In this document: positions 17,566 to 26,316 of the stretch, piece by piece
How the letters are laid out: the number at the start of each line of letters is the position of its first letter
Numbering within the stretch: the first letter of the stretch is position 1
From: Acetivibrio cellulolyticus CD2
GTDB lineage: Bacteria > Bacillota > Clostridia > Acetivibrionales > Acetivibrionaceae
Direction of reading: 5' to 3'
Length of the DNA: 64,000 bases
NCBI RefSeq assembly: GCF_000179595.2
Contig: NZ_JH556653.1
Coordinates: 1,421,223 to 1,485,222 of the forward strand
Made by a program: the position numbers and the translations under genes
The notes under the pieces: generated by a model
Seen by the model: only the letters and a program-made list of their open reading frames with translations
Told to the model about the DNA's origin: nothing
Databases searched by the model: none

Positions 17566-17679
17566 GAATAGGTCTAACAGGTGTTGCTGAAAACATGAAA
17601 TAATCACTCCTTATTCAAACAATTGCAAGCGAAATGGAAACTTATAAGTAAATCATTGTGGGAAATCCGTTGGAAATTT

Positions 17680-17708
17680 TTGTATTGATATAGTTTGCGT
17701 GATATAAT
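17680..17708 (+). promoter_or_regulatory. Probable promoter of the AgrC-like/AgrD-like pair
   Basis: TTGTAT (17680-17685), 17 bp spacer, TATAAT (17703-17708). It would start transcription near 17715, which rules out the TTG at 17695 as start codon and supports ATG 17734. Confidence 0.55.
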
Positions 17709-17733
17709 AAATTACATAAGGATGTGTTCTTTT

Positions 17734-18582
17734 ATGGATAAGCCTTCATATTTAAGTATTTTACTAATTAGTTTTCCTGAATCCCTTTTAATCGGGATAA
17801 TAAGCATCCTGGCAATAGGAAAGTTTTCGTTTTTTAAAGATAAAAAAAATCTAATAAGAATGTTGATTTTTGCTGCTATTTCGGCAATAACATCTTTTTA
17901 TGTAAAACAAGCTGTTACTTCCGAAGAGGCCTTACTAGTTTATTTGTTTTTAACTACTTTACTATTTATTTATTTATTACGTTTAAAACTATATGAATCT
18001 ATTTTAGCATCAATATTTGGAGTTGTAATACAATTAATAATTGAAATATTTTGGATTATAATTATTCAGCCGTTTATCGGAGCAAAAATCGATGATATTT
18101 ATTCAAATGTCGGAACCTTATTTTTGCTCGCACTCCCTGCAAGGTTACTACAAATAGCATTAATATATATGTCACATAAATTTAAAATCAAAATCATAGA
18201 TTTAGAAAACAAGAATATACAAAAAAAGAAATACTATATTAAAATTACAGTGTATGTTGTTTTCATAGGAACTTTCATTTTCATTGCTTTTTTATTAACT
18301 AAAATTCTTGTATTCGGAGATGGAAATAATGCTTCTTTAATGGATAACTGGCTAGTAAGAATTAATATTTATCTAACCTTATTTGTAACTACCATTCTTA
18401 CTCTTGCAATAAAAAATACACATGAGTTTTACAAAAATAATAATAAACTAAACAATAATGAGTTTTTGCAAAACATAGAATATATTTCAAATCTAATGGA
18501 GGAGGAAAACATTACAGAAGCTAAAGACGCTATAAATAGTTTAAAAGAGTATTTAAAAGTTAATAAGGTAAAAGAGCTCTAA
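17734..18582 (+). CDS. AgrC/NatK-like polytopic membrane protein lacking the histidine kinase domain
   Basis: 282 aa from ATG 17734 (AAGGA about 11 bases upstream; an in-frame TTG 39 bp earlier overlaps the promoter). Seven hydrophobic segments fill about residues 5-235, as in the peptide-sensing half of AgrC-type GHKL kinases. The C-terminal tail (about 240-282: NNNEFLQNIEYISNLMEEEN, ITEAKDAINSLKEYLKV) resembles the helical-hairpin dimerisation domain of such kinases, but the phospho-accepting His is absent (the place reads QNIEYISNL) and the protein ends before any ATPase domain. The AgrD-like gene follows 76 bp later with no terminator between. It may be a receptor decoy, a co-receptor, or an export/processing partner; it does not show the His and Cys residues of an AgrB protease. 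Function uncertain. Confidence 0.65.
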   Translation: MDKPSYLSILLISFPESLLIGIISILAIGKFSFFKDKKNLIRMLIFAAISAITSFYVKQAVTSEEALLVYLFLTTLLFIYLLRLKLYESILASIFGVVIQLIIEIFWIIIIQPFIGAKIDDIYSNVGTLFLLALPARLLQIALIYMSHKFKIKIIDLENKNIQKKKYYIKITVYVVFIGTFIFIAFLLTKILVFGDGNNASLMDNWLVRINIYLTLFVTTILTLAIKNTHEFYKNNNKLNNNEFLQNIEYISNLMEEENITEAKDAINSLKEYLKVNKVKEL

Positions 18583-18658
18583 CTCTAATCATATATAAAA
18601 TATGGCATTCATAATTTTATAAATATATGGCGAGTCCAAAATAGGGGGTAATATTTTA

Positions 18659-18787
18659 ATGAAGAAATTTTGGGAAGCAATTGCAGTTGTCTTAACTGTA
18701 TTTGCTGTTTTTTCTGTCAGTACAGCATGCTGGTTCTTATTCTATCAACCAAAGGTTCCAAAATCCGTTACCATATTAAAAAAATAA
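18659..18787 (+). CDS. agrD: AgrD-like cyclic lactone autoinducer peptide precursor
   Basis: 42 aa from ATG 18659, with AGGGGG about 10 bases upstream. It shows the full AgrD layout: an amphipathic N-terminal helix (MKKFWEAIAVVLTVFAVFSV), a central Ser-Thr-Ala-Cys-Trp-Phe segment with Cys at 24, then a charged tail QPKVPKS (30-36). Clostridial AgrD proteins have Ala-Cys followed by aromatic residues and then a QPxxPKS tail; the released peptide is a thiolactone ring from Cys to the residue before the tail. Here the predicted ring is Cys-Trp-Phe-Leu-Phe (24-28), perhaps with Tyr29. No AgrB protease gene is in the window, so processing must use one encoded elsewhere. Most likely co-transcribed with the AgrC-like gene upstream. 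Confidence 0.8.
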   Translation: MKKFWEAIAVVLTVFAVFSVSTACWFLFYQPKVPKSVTILKK

Positions 18788-18872
18788 CTACTTAACAATT
18801 TTCATCATCCAATTCCACGCAGTTTTTATTTCACTGTTTTGCATCAAAAAACTTTATTGTCTATTTTATTAT

Positions 18873-18933
18873 AATAGGAAAAGGAGTGTCGCATTCTACA
18901 TAAATGTAGTTTTGCAACACCCCTTTTCCTATT
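18873..18933. terminator. Bidirectional terminator between agrD-like gene and nifJ
   Basis: Long stem: AATAGGAAAAGG plus AGTGT (from 18873) pairs with ACACC plus CCTTTTCCTATT (to 18933), with a small inner CTACAT/ATGTAG hairpin. It is AT-rich at both ends and serves the convergent genes. Confidence 0.8.
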
Positions 18934-18955
18934 ATTACATCTTTTATATTACTTA

Positions 18956-21900
18956 TTACTTATAAAGCTCTACTAACTTTAACAAATGCTCGTAACGTTC
19001 TTTAGCAGACTTCTCTGATTCCTGGAAGAGCTTTTCAGCACGTTCTGGTGAAGAGATAGCCAAACGAGTATAACGTGTTTCGTTTTTCAAGAAATCCTGA
19101 TATGTTCCATCACCAGGCTTGGAAGTTAATGTGAACGGATTCTTGCCTTCTGCCTTAAGAGCAGGATTGAAAGAGAATAGATTCCAATATCCGGAAGCTA
19201 CAGCCTTCTTCATTTCATCCTGGCAATGATTCATACCGCCCTTAACTCCATGGAGTTCACAAGGAGCATAGCATATTATCAATGATGGTCCTTTATATGC
19301 TTCAGCTTCAGCAATAACCTTAATAGTCTGTGCAGGGTTAGCACCAAGAGCAATCTGAGCTACATATACGTAACCATAACTCATAGCAATTTCTGCAAGG
19401 CTCTTCTTGCCTATATCTTTACCTGATGCAGCAAACTGACAAACTTCACCGATGTTGGAAGCCTTAGACATTTGTCCACCTGTATTGGAATACATTTCTG
19501 TATCGAATACCATAACATTAACATTTTCACCTGCAGCAAGAACATGGTCAAGACCTCCGAATCCGATATCGTATGCCCAACCATCACCACCAAGAATCCA
19601 TACGGACTTCTTAGCAAGGTATTGTTTTTTCTCAACAACTTCTTTTGAAAGATCACAACCTGCAGCAGCTGATTTTTCAAGTTCAGCAATTAATGCATCA
19701 GCAGCAGGTGTATTATCTTTTGTGCTCTCTTTAGTTTCAATGAATTTAGCAATAGCGCTCTTTAATTCAGAGGATGCCTTATCTGAAGCAGCAAGCTTTT
19801 CAAGCTTAGCAATTGCCTGTTCACGAAGAACCTTTTGTCCAAGATACATACCGAAGCCGTGCTCAGCATTATCTTCAAACAATGAGTTTGCCCAAGCAGG
19901 ACCCTTGTTAGTATCCTTATTTACTGTATACGGACTGGTTGCAGCAGGACCTCCCCAGATAGAAGAACATCCTGTAGCATTTGATATATACATTTGCTCA
20001 CCAAACAACTGTGTAAGTATGCGAGCATATGATGTTTCAGCACATCCTGCACAGCTTCCTGAGAACTCAAGAAGCGGTTGATTGAACTGTGATCCCTTTA
20101 CAGTTGTTTCTGCAGGCATTCCAGGTTTTTTACCAACATTAGCAACGAGATAATCAAACACTGGTTGTTGGTCTAATTGTGATTCTTGTGGTACCATCTC
20201 AATAGCTTTAGCAGGGCATACAGTGATACATTCGCCACATCCCATACAATCTAATGGAGTAACACTCATTGTAAACTTGTATTCACTAGCCTTTGGCTTG
20301 CTATCAGCGAGTTTTATATTAGATGGAGCTGCTTTAACTTCATCTTCACTTAACATAAATGGGCGTATTGTTGCATGTGAACATACAAATGAACACATAG
20401 TACATTGTACACATTTTTGTGGATCCCATTGAGGTACATTTACTGCAGTACCACGTTTCTCATATGCAGAAGCACCCATTTCAAATTCTCCGTTTGCAAT
20501 TTCAGCAAACGCAGATACAGGAAGGCTATCACCATCCATTAATGCTATTGGGTTAAGAAGATCTTTAACCATCTTAACTGTCTTTGGACGACCTGTAATC
20601 TCAGGAACAGCTGTATCTGCTTCAGGGTTTGACCACGAAGCAGGAACTTCTACTTTATGAAGAGCACTTACACCTGCATCAATTGCTTTGTAATTCATTT
20701 CAACAATCGCATCGCCCTTCTTGCCGTAGGATTTTTTAGCAGCTTCTTTCATATACTTAATAGCTTCGTCAATTGGCATTACATTTGCTAATTTGAAGAA
20801 TGCAGATTGAAGAATTGTGTTGGTACGTTTACCCATACCAAGTTCAATTGCTTTATCAATTGCATTGATTGTATATAACTGAATTTTGTTATCTGCAATA
20901 TACTTTTTAGCAGCAGCATTCAACTTTGTAGCCAACTCATCATCTGACCACTGGCAGTTAATCATGAAAATTCCGCCAGGTTTAACATCCTGAACCATCT
21001 TGAAGCCTTTAAGAACATAAGATGGATTATGACATGCAACAAAGTCAGCCTGATTAATATAATATGGGCTCTTGATTGGCTTGTCACCGAATCTAAGATG
21101 TGAGATTGTTACTCCACCAGTTTTCTTGGAATCATATTGGAAATATGCCTGAATATATTTATCAGTATGGTCACCGATAATCTTGGTTGAGTTCTTGTTG
21201 GCACCTACAGTACCATCTCCGCCAAGACCCCAGAACTTACACTCTACTGTACCTGCAGCAGCTGTAATAGGTGCAGGCTTAACTTCTGGCAAGCTCAAGT
21301 ATGTGACATCGTCAACTATACCGATTGTGAAACGTTTCTTAGGCTCATCCTTCTTAAGTTCAGTATAAACAGCAAATACTGAAGAAGGTGGAGTATCCTT
21401 TGAACCAAGTCCATAACGTCCGTTTGTTACTACTATATCATTAAGTCCTGCCTCACGAAGAGTTGTAGCAACATCAAGGTATAATGGATCACCTAATGCA
21501 CCAGGTTCCTTTGTACGGTCAAGAACAGCGATTTTCTTAGCTGTCTTTGGAAGAACCTTAAGAAGGCTGCTAGGAACCCAAGGACGGTATAAACGAACCT
21601 TAATAAGTCCAACTTTCTCGCCTGCAGCTGTTAAGTAATCTATAACTTCTTCAGCCACATCACAGAAAGAACCCATAGCTACGATTACACGATCAGCATC
21701 TGGAGCTCCGTAGTAGTTGAATAAATCATAATTTGTACCAAGTTTTTCATTTACTTTAGCCATGTATTTTTCAACAATAGCTGGCAATTCATTATAAGTC
21801 TTATTACATGCTTCACGATGCTGAAAGAATATATCTCCATTTTCATGTGAACCACGCATTTTTGGAGTTGCGGGGTTTAATGCATTATCCCGGAAAGCCT

Positions 21901-22501
21901 TTACAGCATCCATGTTGCACATTTCTTTTAAATCATTGTATTCCCATGTTTCAATTTTCTGAACTTCATGGGATGTACGGAAACCATCAAAGAAGTTAAT
22001 AAAAGGTACTTTACCTTCAATTGTTGCAAGATGTGCAACTGCGCTTAAGTCCATTACTTCCTGTGGATTTGACTCTGCTAACATTGCAAAACCAGTCTGA
22101 CGGCATGCATATACGTCACTATGGTCACCAAAGATGTTCAATGCATGTGAAGCAACTGTACGTGCAGATACATGAAATACACTAGGAAGAAGTTCACCAG
22201 CAATTTTGTACATGTTAGGAATCATCAAAAGAAGTCCCTGTGAAGCTGTAAATGTTGTAGTTAAAGCACCGGCAGCAAGAGAACCATGAACTGTTCCGGC
22301 AGCACCTGCCTCAGATTGAAGCTCAACAACTTTAACTTGATTACCGAAAATGTTTTCCCTGCCTGCAGCAGACCACTGATCAACGAAGTCAGCCATTGGG
22401 CTTGAAGGTGTTATTGGGTAAATGGCAGCAACATCAGTAAACGCATATGATACATGTGCAGCAGCTGTATTGCCGTCCATCGATTGTTTAGGTCTTGACA
22501 T
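18956..22501 (-). CDS. nifJ: Pyruvate:ferredoxin (flavodoxin) oxidoreductase, single-chain
   Basis: 1181 aa, normal for the fused homodimeric enzyme. It oxidatively decarboxylates pyruvate to acetyl-CoA and CO2, reducing ferredoxin, in the cytoplasm of anaerobes. Order: pyrimidine-binding domain I (AAIYPITPSSPMADFVDQW near 30), transketolase C-like domain (to about 400), gamma-like domain, then the two-cluster ferredoxin insert with CVQCTMCSFVC (about 690) and CMGCGECITVC (about 750), then the TPP-binding domain with CAGCAETS (proximal cluster) and GGDGWAYDIGFGG (about 967). GAGGGGG lies 11 bases before the ATG. It lies next to a second, four-subunit pyruvate oxidoreductase operon, so the organism has both types side by side. 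Confidence 0.97.
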   Translation of the reverse strand: MSRPKQSMDGNTAAAHVSYAFTDVAAIYPITPSSPMADFVDQWSAAGRENIFGNQVKVVELQSEAGAAGTVHGSLAAGALTTTFTASQGLLLMIPNMYKIAGELLPSVFHVSARTVASHALNIFGDHSDVYACRQTGFAMLAESNPQEVMDLSAVAHLATIEGKVPFINFFDGFRTSHEVQKIETWEYNDLKEMCNMDAVKAFRDNALNPATPKMRGSHENGDIFFQHREACNKTYNELPAIVEKYMAKVNEKLGTNYDLFNYYGAPDADRVIVAMGSFCDVAEEVIDYLTAAGEKVGLIKVRLYRPWVPSSLLKVLPKTAKKIAVLDRTKEPGALGDPLYLDVATTLREAGLNDIVVTNGRYGLGSKDTPPSSVFAVYTELKKDEPKKRFTIGIVDDVTYLSLPEVKPAPITAAAGTVECKFWGLGGDGTVGANKNSTKIIGDHTDKYIQAYFQYDSKKTGGVTISHLRFGDKPIKSPYYINQADFVACHNPSYVLKGFKMVQDVKPGGIFMINCQWSDDELATKLNAAAKKYIADNKIQLYTINAIDKAIELGMGKRTNTILQSAFFKLANVMPIDEAIKYMKEAAKKSYGKKGDAIVEMNYKAIDAGVSALHKVEVPASWSNPEADTAVPEITGRPKTVKMVKDLLNPIALMDGDSLPVSAFAEIANGEFEMGASAYEKRGTAVNVPQWDPQKCVQCTMCSFVCSHATIRPFMLSEDEVKAAPSNIKLADSKPKASEYKFTMSVTPLDCMGCGECITVCPAKAIEMVPQESQLDQQPVFDYLVANVGKKPGMPAETTVKGSQFNQPLLEFSGSCAGCAETSYARILTQLFGEQMYISNATGCSSIWGGPAATSPYTVNKDTNKGPAWANSLFEDNAEHGFGMYLGQKVLREQAIAKLEKLAASDKASSELKSAIAKFIETKESTKDNTPAADALIAELEKSAAAGCDLSKEVVEKKQYLAKKSVWILGGDGWAYDIGFGGLDHVLAAGENVNVMVFDTEMYSNTGGQMSKASNIGEVCQFAASGKDIGKKSLAEIAMSYGYVYVAQIALGANPAQTIKVIAEAEAYKGPSLIICYAPCELHGVKGGMNHCQDEMKKAVASGYWNLFSFNPALKAEGKNPFTLTSKPGDGTYQDFLKNETRYTRLAISSPERAEKLFQESEKSAKERYEHLLKLVELYK

Positions 22502-22538
22502 ATTTTTATTGCCCCCTCTTTATTCTATTTAACGTCTT

Positions 22539-22567
22539 ATTTTATCATTTTACTACAATCTTGTAAA
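22539..22567 (-). promoter_or_regulatory. Probable promoter of nifJ
   Basis: On the minus strand TTTACA (22562-22567), 17 bp spacer, TAAAAT (22539-22544); leader of about 30 nt to the start codon at 22501. No clear Rex operator was seen. Confidence 0.5.
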
Positions 22568-22760
22568 GTTTGTATAACTATTAATGTATACAAAATACAC
22601 TCTTTATTTATAAACTATTTCTTTTTAGCCCTTATTATATCCTTCTTCCAGGGCAATACTAGCTACAACTGCAGACGCGCTAAAACAGCAGCTGTCGTAA
22701 GTATTTTGCAAAATCAACTCACTTCTTGTAAGTATGGTATTTTTACTATTTCATTTACAT

Positions 22761-22796
22761 AAAAAGCAGCCTTAGCATTTGCGCTAAAGCCACCTT
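22761..22796 (-). terminator. Terminator of the porCDAB operon
   Basis: On the minus strand a 14-bp stem (several G-U pairs) with loop GCAAAT, followed by five T residues; 44 bp after the porB stop. Confidence 0.75.
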
Positions 22797-22839
22797 AATT
22801 CATGCTATACTATTATTTTTATAGCATTTATAAATTTTT

Positions 22840-23778
22840 TTAAGCCTCTTCTCCTGCCAATTTAAGAAGATCTGCCCACCTCTTATCTACTTCTGCCTGT
22901 ATTTCTTCAAGCATATGCTCATTTCCAGCTCTAAACAAGTGTTTAAATCTTCCCTGAGCTTTTAAGAAATCTTTTACAGGTAGTTTAGTCTTAGGCTTGT
23001 AACTTATAATATATTTTCCATCGATAACTTCATATAATGGCCAGAAACATGTTTCAACTGCCAACTTGTTAATTTCCATAAGATCGGGAGTATTATACTG
23101 CCATCCTCTTGGGCATGGAGCTAAAACATTCATAAATGCAGCACCTTTTGTATATATTGCCTTTTCAGCCTTTTCATAAAGATCCTTCATATTTCCTATA
23201 GCTGCTGTTTGAGCAACATAAGGTATATGATGGTTAACCATTATCTCCGTAAGATCCTTTCTCCACTGTTGTTTTCCAGGAATTTTCTTGCCTGCTGGAG
23301 AAGTGGTAGTATCTGCATATTTTGGTGTAGCTGAGGATCTTTGGATTCCAGTATTCATGTATGCTCCATTATCGTAGCAGACATAAACCATATCATGACC
23401 TCTTTCCATTGCACCGGAAAGTGATTGTATACCGATATCATATGTTCCACCATCACCACCAAATGCAATAAACTTTGTATCCCCAGTTATCTTACCTTTT
23501 CTCTTCATTGCCACATAAGCAGCTTCTGCACCAGCTACTGTAACAGCCGAATTTTCAAACGCATTGTGTACAAATGAATCTTTCCATGCAGTATAAGGAT
23601 AAATAAATGTACTAACTTCCAAACATCCGGTTGCACTTCCTATAACAGCGTGATCTTCAGGTTTCAGAGCCCTTAATATTTGTCTTGTGACTACAGGGGC
23701 TCCACAACCTGCGCACATTCTATGACCACCAGTAAATCTTTCTGGTTTCTTTGCAGCTTCCTTTAAATTGTAAGCCAT
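22840..23778 (-). CDS. porB: Pyruvate (2-oxoacid):ferredoxin oxidoreductase, beta subunit
   Basis: 312 aa. The TPP-binding subunit of the four-subunit enzyme: RMCAGCGAPVV (about 20-30) holds the first Cys ligands of the proximal 4Fe-4S cluster, and GGDGGTYDIGIQSLSGA (about 109-125) with CYDNGAYMNTG is the TPP/Mg motif. A further Cys (CPRGW, about 224) completes the cluster. It is last in the operon porC-porD-porA-porB, 12 bp after porA, with GAGGTG before the ATG. Pyruvate is the likely substrate from overall similarity to PorB; other 2-oxoacids cannot be excluded by reading. Confidence 0.93.
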   Translation of the reverse strand: MAYNLKEAAKKPERFTGGHRMCAGCGAPVVTRQILRALKPEDHAVIGSATGCLEVSTFIYPYTAWKDSFVHNAFENSAVTVAGAEAAYVAMKRKGKITGDTKFIAFGGDGGTYDIGIQSLSGAMERGHDMVYVCYDNGAYMNTGIQRSSATPKYADTTTSPAGKKIPGKQQWRKDLTEIMVNHHIPYVAQTAAIGNMKDLYEKAEKAIYTKGAAFMNVLAPCPRGWQYNTPDLMEINKLAVETCFWPLYEVIDGKYIISYKPKTKLPVKDFLKAQGRFKHLFRAGNEHMLEEIQAEVDKRWADLLKLAGEEA

Positions 23779-23790
23779 TTATCACACCTC

Positions 23791-24984
23791 CTATTCTCTT
23801 ACGCCAAGGTAGTTGTAAACCGAGTCTACTTTACCTGTGCTAGAAATTTCAAATAATTTGTTAACAATGGTTTCTATATCATTTGACTTAACATCTCTTC
23901 CACCTAATCCGTAGATGAAATTAATTACTTTTGGTGATAGAACCCCTTTAGCATACATCGCACTTGTTACATCAGTAAACAACGGACCTCCAGCAGCATT
24001 AAAGCTATCAGCCTTGTCCATTATAGCTATGGCTTTGTACTTTGCTAATGCAGCAGCTATTTCATCAACAGGGAAAGGTCTGTATACTCTTGGCTTAATT
24101 ACAGCAACTTTTTTTCCCTGTGCTTTATACTTATCGGCTACATATTTAGCAGTACCCGCTGTAGAGTTTAATACAACAATTGCCACATCTGCTCCATCTG
24201 CATTATACTCTTCAAATAATTCATACTTTCTGCCTGTCAACTTATAAAATTCTTCTGACACTTCAAGAATAACCTTTTTAGCATTCATCATTGCCTGAGC
24301 TTGCTGTCTCTTGTGTTCAAAGCAATGAGTAAAGTGATCCAAAGGACCTACAGCTATAGGATTTTCTTTATTCAACAAATACATTTCCGGCTTGTACTCG
24401 CCAACAAAAGCCTTAACCTTATCGTCTTCAAGCAGTTCAATGTTTTCTATCGCATGAGAAGTAATAAATCCATCCTGACAAACCATTACTGGAAGTACTA
24501 CATCCTGATGTTCTCCTATTCTATGAGCCATTAGCATATTGTCATAAGCTTCCTGATTGTTTTCCGAATATATCTGAATCCAACCTGAATCTCTCGCACC
24601 CATGGAATCACTATGGTCATTATGAATATTTAAAGGACCGGATAAAGTTCTATTTACGCATGCCATTACTATTGGAAGCCTTGAAGCTGCTGCAATGTAA
24701 AGCACTTCCCACATTAGAGCAAGTCCATTTGCTGATGTAGCTGTCATTGCCCTTCCACCTGCCGCCTGTGCACCCACACAAGCAGACATTGCACTATGTT
24801 CTGATTCTACTGCTACAAATTCGGTATCAACAACACCATCTGCAACATAAGTTGAAAAATATTGAGGAACTTCTGTTGAAGGAGTAATTGGGAATGCAGC
24901 AACAACATCTGGATTTATTTGCTTCATGGCAACAGCCATAGCTTCGTTACCACTCATTCTTTCTCTTATTGACATATTCTCCAC
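23791..24984 (-). CDS. porA: Pyruvate (2-oxoacid):ferredoxin oxidoreductase, alpha subunit
   Basis: 397 aa. Pyrimidine-binding subunit: MSGNEAMAVAMKQINPDVVA then AFPITPSTEVPQYFSTYVA (about 35-52), VAVESEHSAMSACVGAQAAG and TATSANGLALMWEVLY, all typical of PorA. The C-terminal part (about 260-380) is the transketolase C-terminal-like domain (VAVIKPRVYRPFP). It starts 3 bp after porD with GGAGGTG overlapping the porD end, indicating tight translational coupling. Confidence 0.94.
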   Translation of the reverse strand: MENMSIRERMSGNEAMAVAMKQINPDVVAAFPITPSTEVPQYFSTYVADGVVDTEFVAVESEHSAMSACVGAQAAGGRAMTATSANGLALMWEVLYIAAASRLPIVMACVNRTLSGPLNIHNDHSDSMGARDSGWIQIYSENNQEAYDNMLMAHRIGEHQDVVLPVMVCQDGFITSHAIENIELLEDDKVKAFVGEYKPEMYLLNKENPIAVGPLDHFTHCFEHKRQQAQAMMNAKKVILEVSEEFYKLTGRKYELFEEYNADGADVAIVVLNSTAGTAKYVADKYKAQGKKVAVIKPRVYRPFPVDEIAAALAKYKAIAIMDKADSFNAAGGPLFTDVTSAMYAKGVLSPKVINFIYGLGGRDVKSNDIETIVNKLFEISSTGKVDSVYNYLGVRE

Positions 24985-24987
24985 CTC

Positions 24988-25299
24988 CTATTTCCCTTCC
25001 TCTACAAAGTCAATGGCATTGAAAGGGCAAACCTTCACACATACGCCGCATCCTTTGCAGTGATCATAATCAAAATCTATTCTTTTTCCTTCTTCATTAA
25101 CCAATATCGATGTATCCGGACAAACAGGGTAGCAAAGCAAACACTGCTTGCATTTCTCCTGAAGCCAAACAGGTTTCATTGAACGCCAATCCCCGGTTTT
25201 ATAAAGATGTGCATTTCCTGCGTAAGATATAGCACCTCCTGGTGTGATGTCTTTCCAATTTACATCAATTGCAACATCTTTTAATTCCTTTTTACTCAT
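24988..25299 (-). CDS. porD: Pyruvate:ferredoxin oxidoreductase, delta (ferredoxin-like) subunit
   Basis: 103 aa with two complete 4Fe-4S motifs, CKQCLLCYPVCPD (about 50-62) and CKGCGVCVKVCPF (about 81-93). It carries electrons from the TPP active site to free ferredoxin. Its start overlaps the porC stop by 4 bases (ATGA-type overlap) and porA starts 3 bp after its end. Confidence 0.94.
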   Translation of the reverse strand: MSKKELKDVAIDVNWKDITPGGAISYAGNAHLYKTGDWRSMKPVWLQEKCKQCLLCYPVCPDTSILVNEEGKRIDFDYDHCKGCGVCVKVCPFNAIDFVEEGK

Positions 25300-25874
25300 A
25301 GACCCTTCACCTCCTGCATGGACCTTTCAAGAGCCTTAATATTGCCTTCAACAACTTCAGGCTTCTTTGCAAATTTATGTTTAAATGAATCAACCATATC
25401 CTTTAAAAATTCCTGTTCATTCATAACTCTGCTAACTTTAACTACTGCACCTAGCATTGGGGTATTAGGGAAATATTTCCCAAGAGTATCAATAGAAATT
25501 GTTCTGGCATCTATAGTACATACCTTCCCTTTATACCCCTTTAACAATGGTTTTAATTCTTCAGGAGACTTTGTAGTGTTGACAATAATTGCTCCGTCCT
25601 CTTTTAATCCTGCAGTTACATCAACTGACGTAATTAATGTGTCATCCACAACAACAACATAATCAGGTTCATAAATATTGCTATGAATTGTAAGCTTTTC
25701 ATCGCTAATTCTGTTGTAAGCTGTAATTGGTGCTCCCATTCTTTCTGGACCATACTCAGGAAATCCTTGTATAAATTTCCCGGTATTAAATGCAGCATCA
25801 GCAAGCAACAATGATGCAGTTTTAGCACCTTGTCCACCACGCCCATGCCATCTTATTTCAACAACCTTGCCCAT
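25296..25874 (-). CDS. porC: Pyruvate:ferredoxin oxidoreductase, gamma subunit
   Basis: 192 aa, one catalytic-domain gamma subunit: EIRWHGRGGQGAKTASLLLA (about 6-25) and GFPEYGPERMGAPITAYNRI (about 38-57) are the family signatures. First gene of the operon porC-D-A-B, with GAGGAGG eight bases upstream of ATG. Gene order gamma-delta-alpha-beta is the common one in clostridia and thermophiles. Confidence 0.94.
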   Translation of the reverse strand: MGKVVEIRWHGRGGQGAKTASLLLADAAFNTGKFIQGFPEYGPERMGAPITAYNRISDEKLTIHSNIYEPDYVVVVDDTLITSVDVTAGLKEDGAIIVNTTKSPEELKPLLKGYKGKVCTIDARTISIDTLGKYFPNTPMLGAVVKVSRVMNEQEFLKDMVDSFKHKFAKKPEVVEGNIKALERSMQEVKGL

Positions 25875-26316
25875 GTGGTAAACCTCCTCATTTTGTATTT
25901 ATAAAAATATCTGTGCTTTATTTTATACAGTAACATATTTTTTCCATAAAATATTAACTAAATTCAAGTATAATTGATTGGATATTTTTGTCAAGGAAAG
26001 TTAGTAAAAAATGAATAATAACCACTTGAATTAAGCTTGATTATACTTATTGCGTAAACTTTTTTATAATTTCTTACACGTATTTGAATAGAAATAATTA
26101 AAAAAACCATTAAGTTTGACGTAATGTAAATAAACCAAATTCAATGGATGTTTTTCATCTATATTGCATAACCTTTAAGTGCTCTTATAGATTTAACTTT
26201 AGTATTTGTTATCTATATTAAAGGTTGTCCACCTTATAGACGGAATTTATTAATATACGATATCGAAACAAATTGTAATAATATCACAGAAAATGTATAC
26301 CTATTTAAAAATGAAC
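25875..26316. other. Intergenic region between porC and bofA
   Basis: 442 bp, AT-rich. Contains the bofA terminator (26100-26147) and presumably the por promoter (a weak TATAAA lies about 60 bp upstream of porC on the minus strand). No gene seen. Confidence 0.45.
26100..26147 (-). terminator. Terminator of the yaaL-bofA unit
   Basis: On the minus strand arms 26136-26147 and 26107-26118 pair over 12 positions (one mismatch, one G-U), followed by seven T residues. Confidence 0.65.

Larger units (their letters stand above)
22502..22839. other. Intergenic region between porB and nifJ
   Basis: 338 bp. Holds the nifJ promoter (22539-22567) and the por operon terminator (22761-22796). A 40-codon open stretch on the minus strand (about 22637-22750) has no start codon and is not called. 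Confidence 0.5.

Noticed and set aside
17734..18582. Identification of the seven-helix protein as AgrB
   Set aside because: It lacks the His and Cys catalytic residues of AgrB in a suitable order and is longer, with more helices and a kinase-dimerisation-like tail.
22637..22750. 40-codon open stretch on the minus strand with Cys-Cys and a coding-like look between porB and nifJ
   Set aside because: No start codon with a ribosome binding site and no recognised family; possibly a gene remnant but not supportable.
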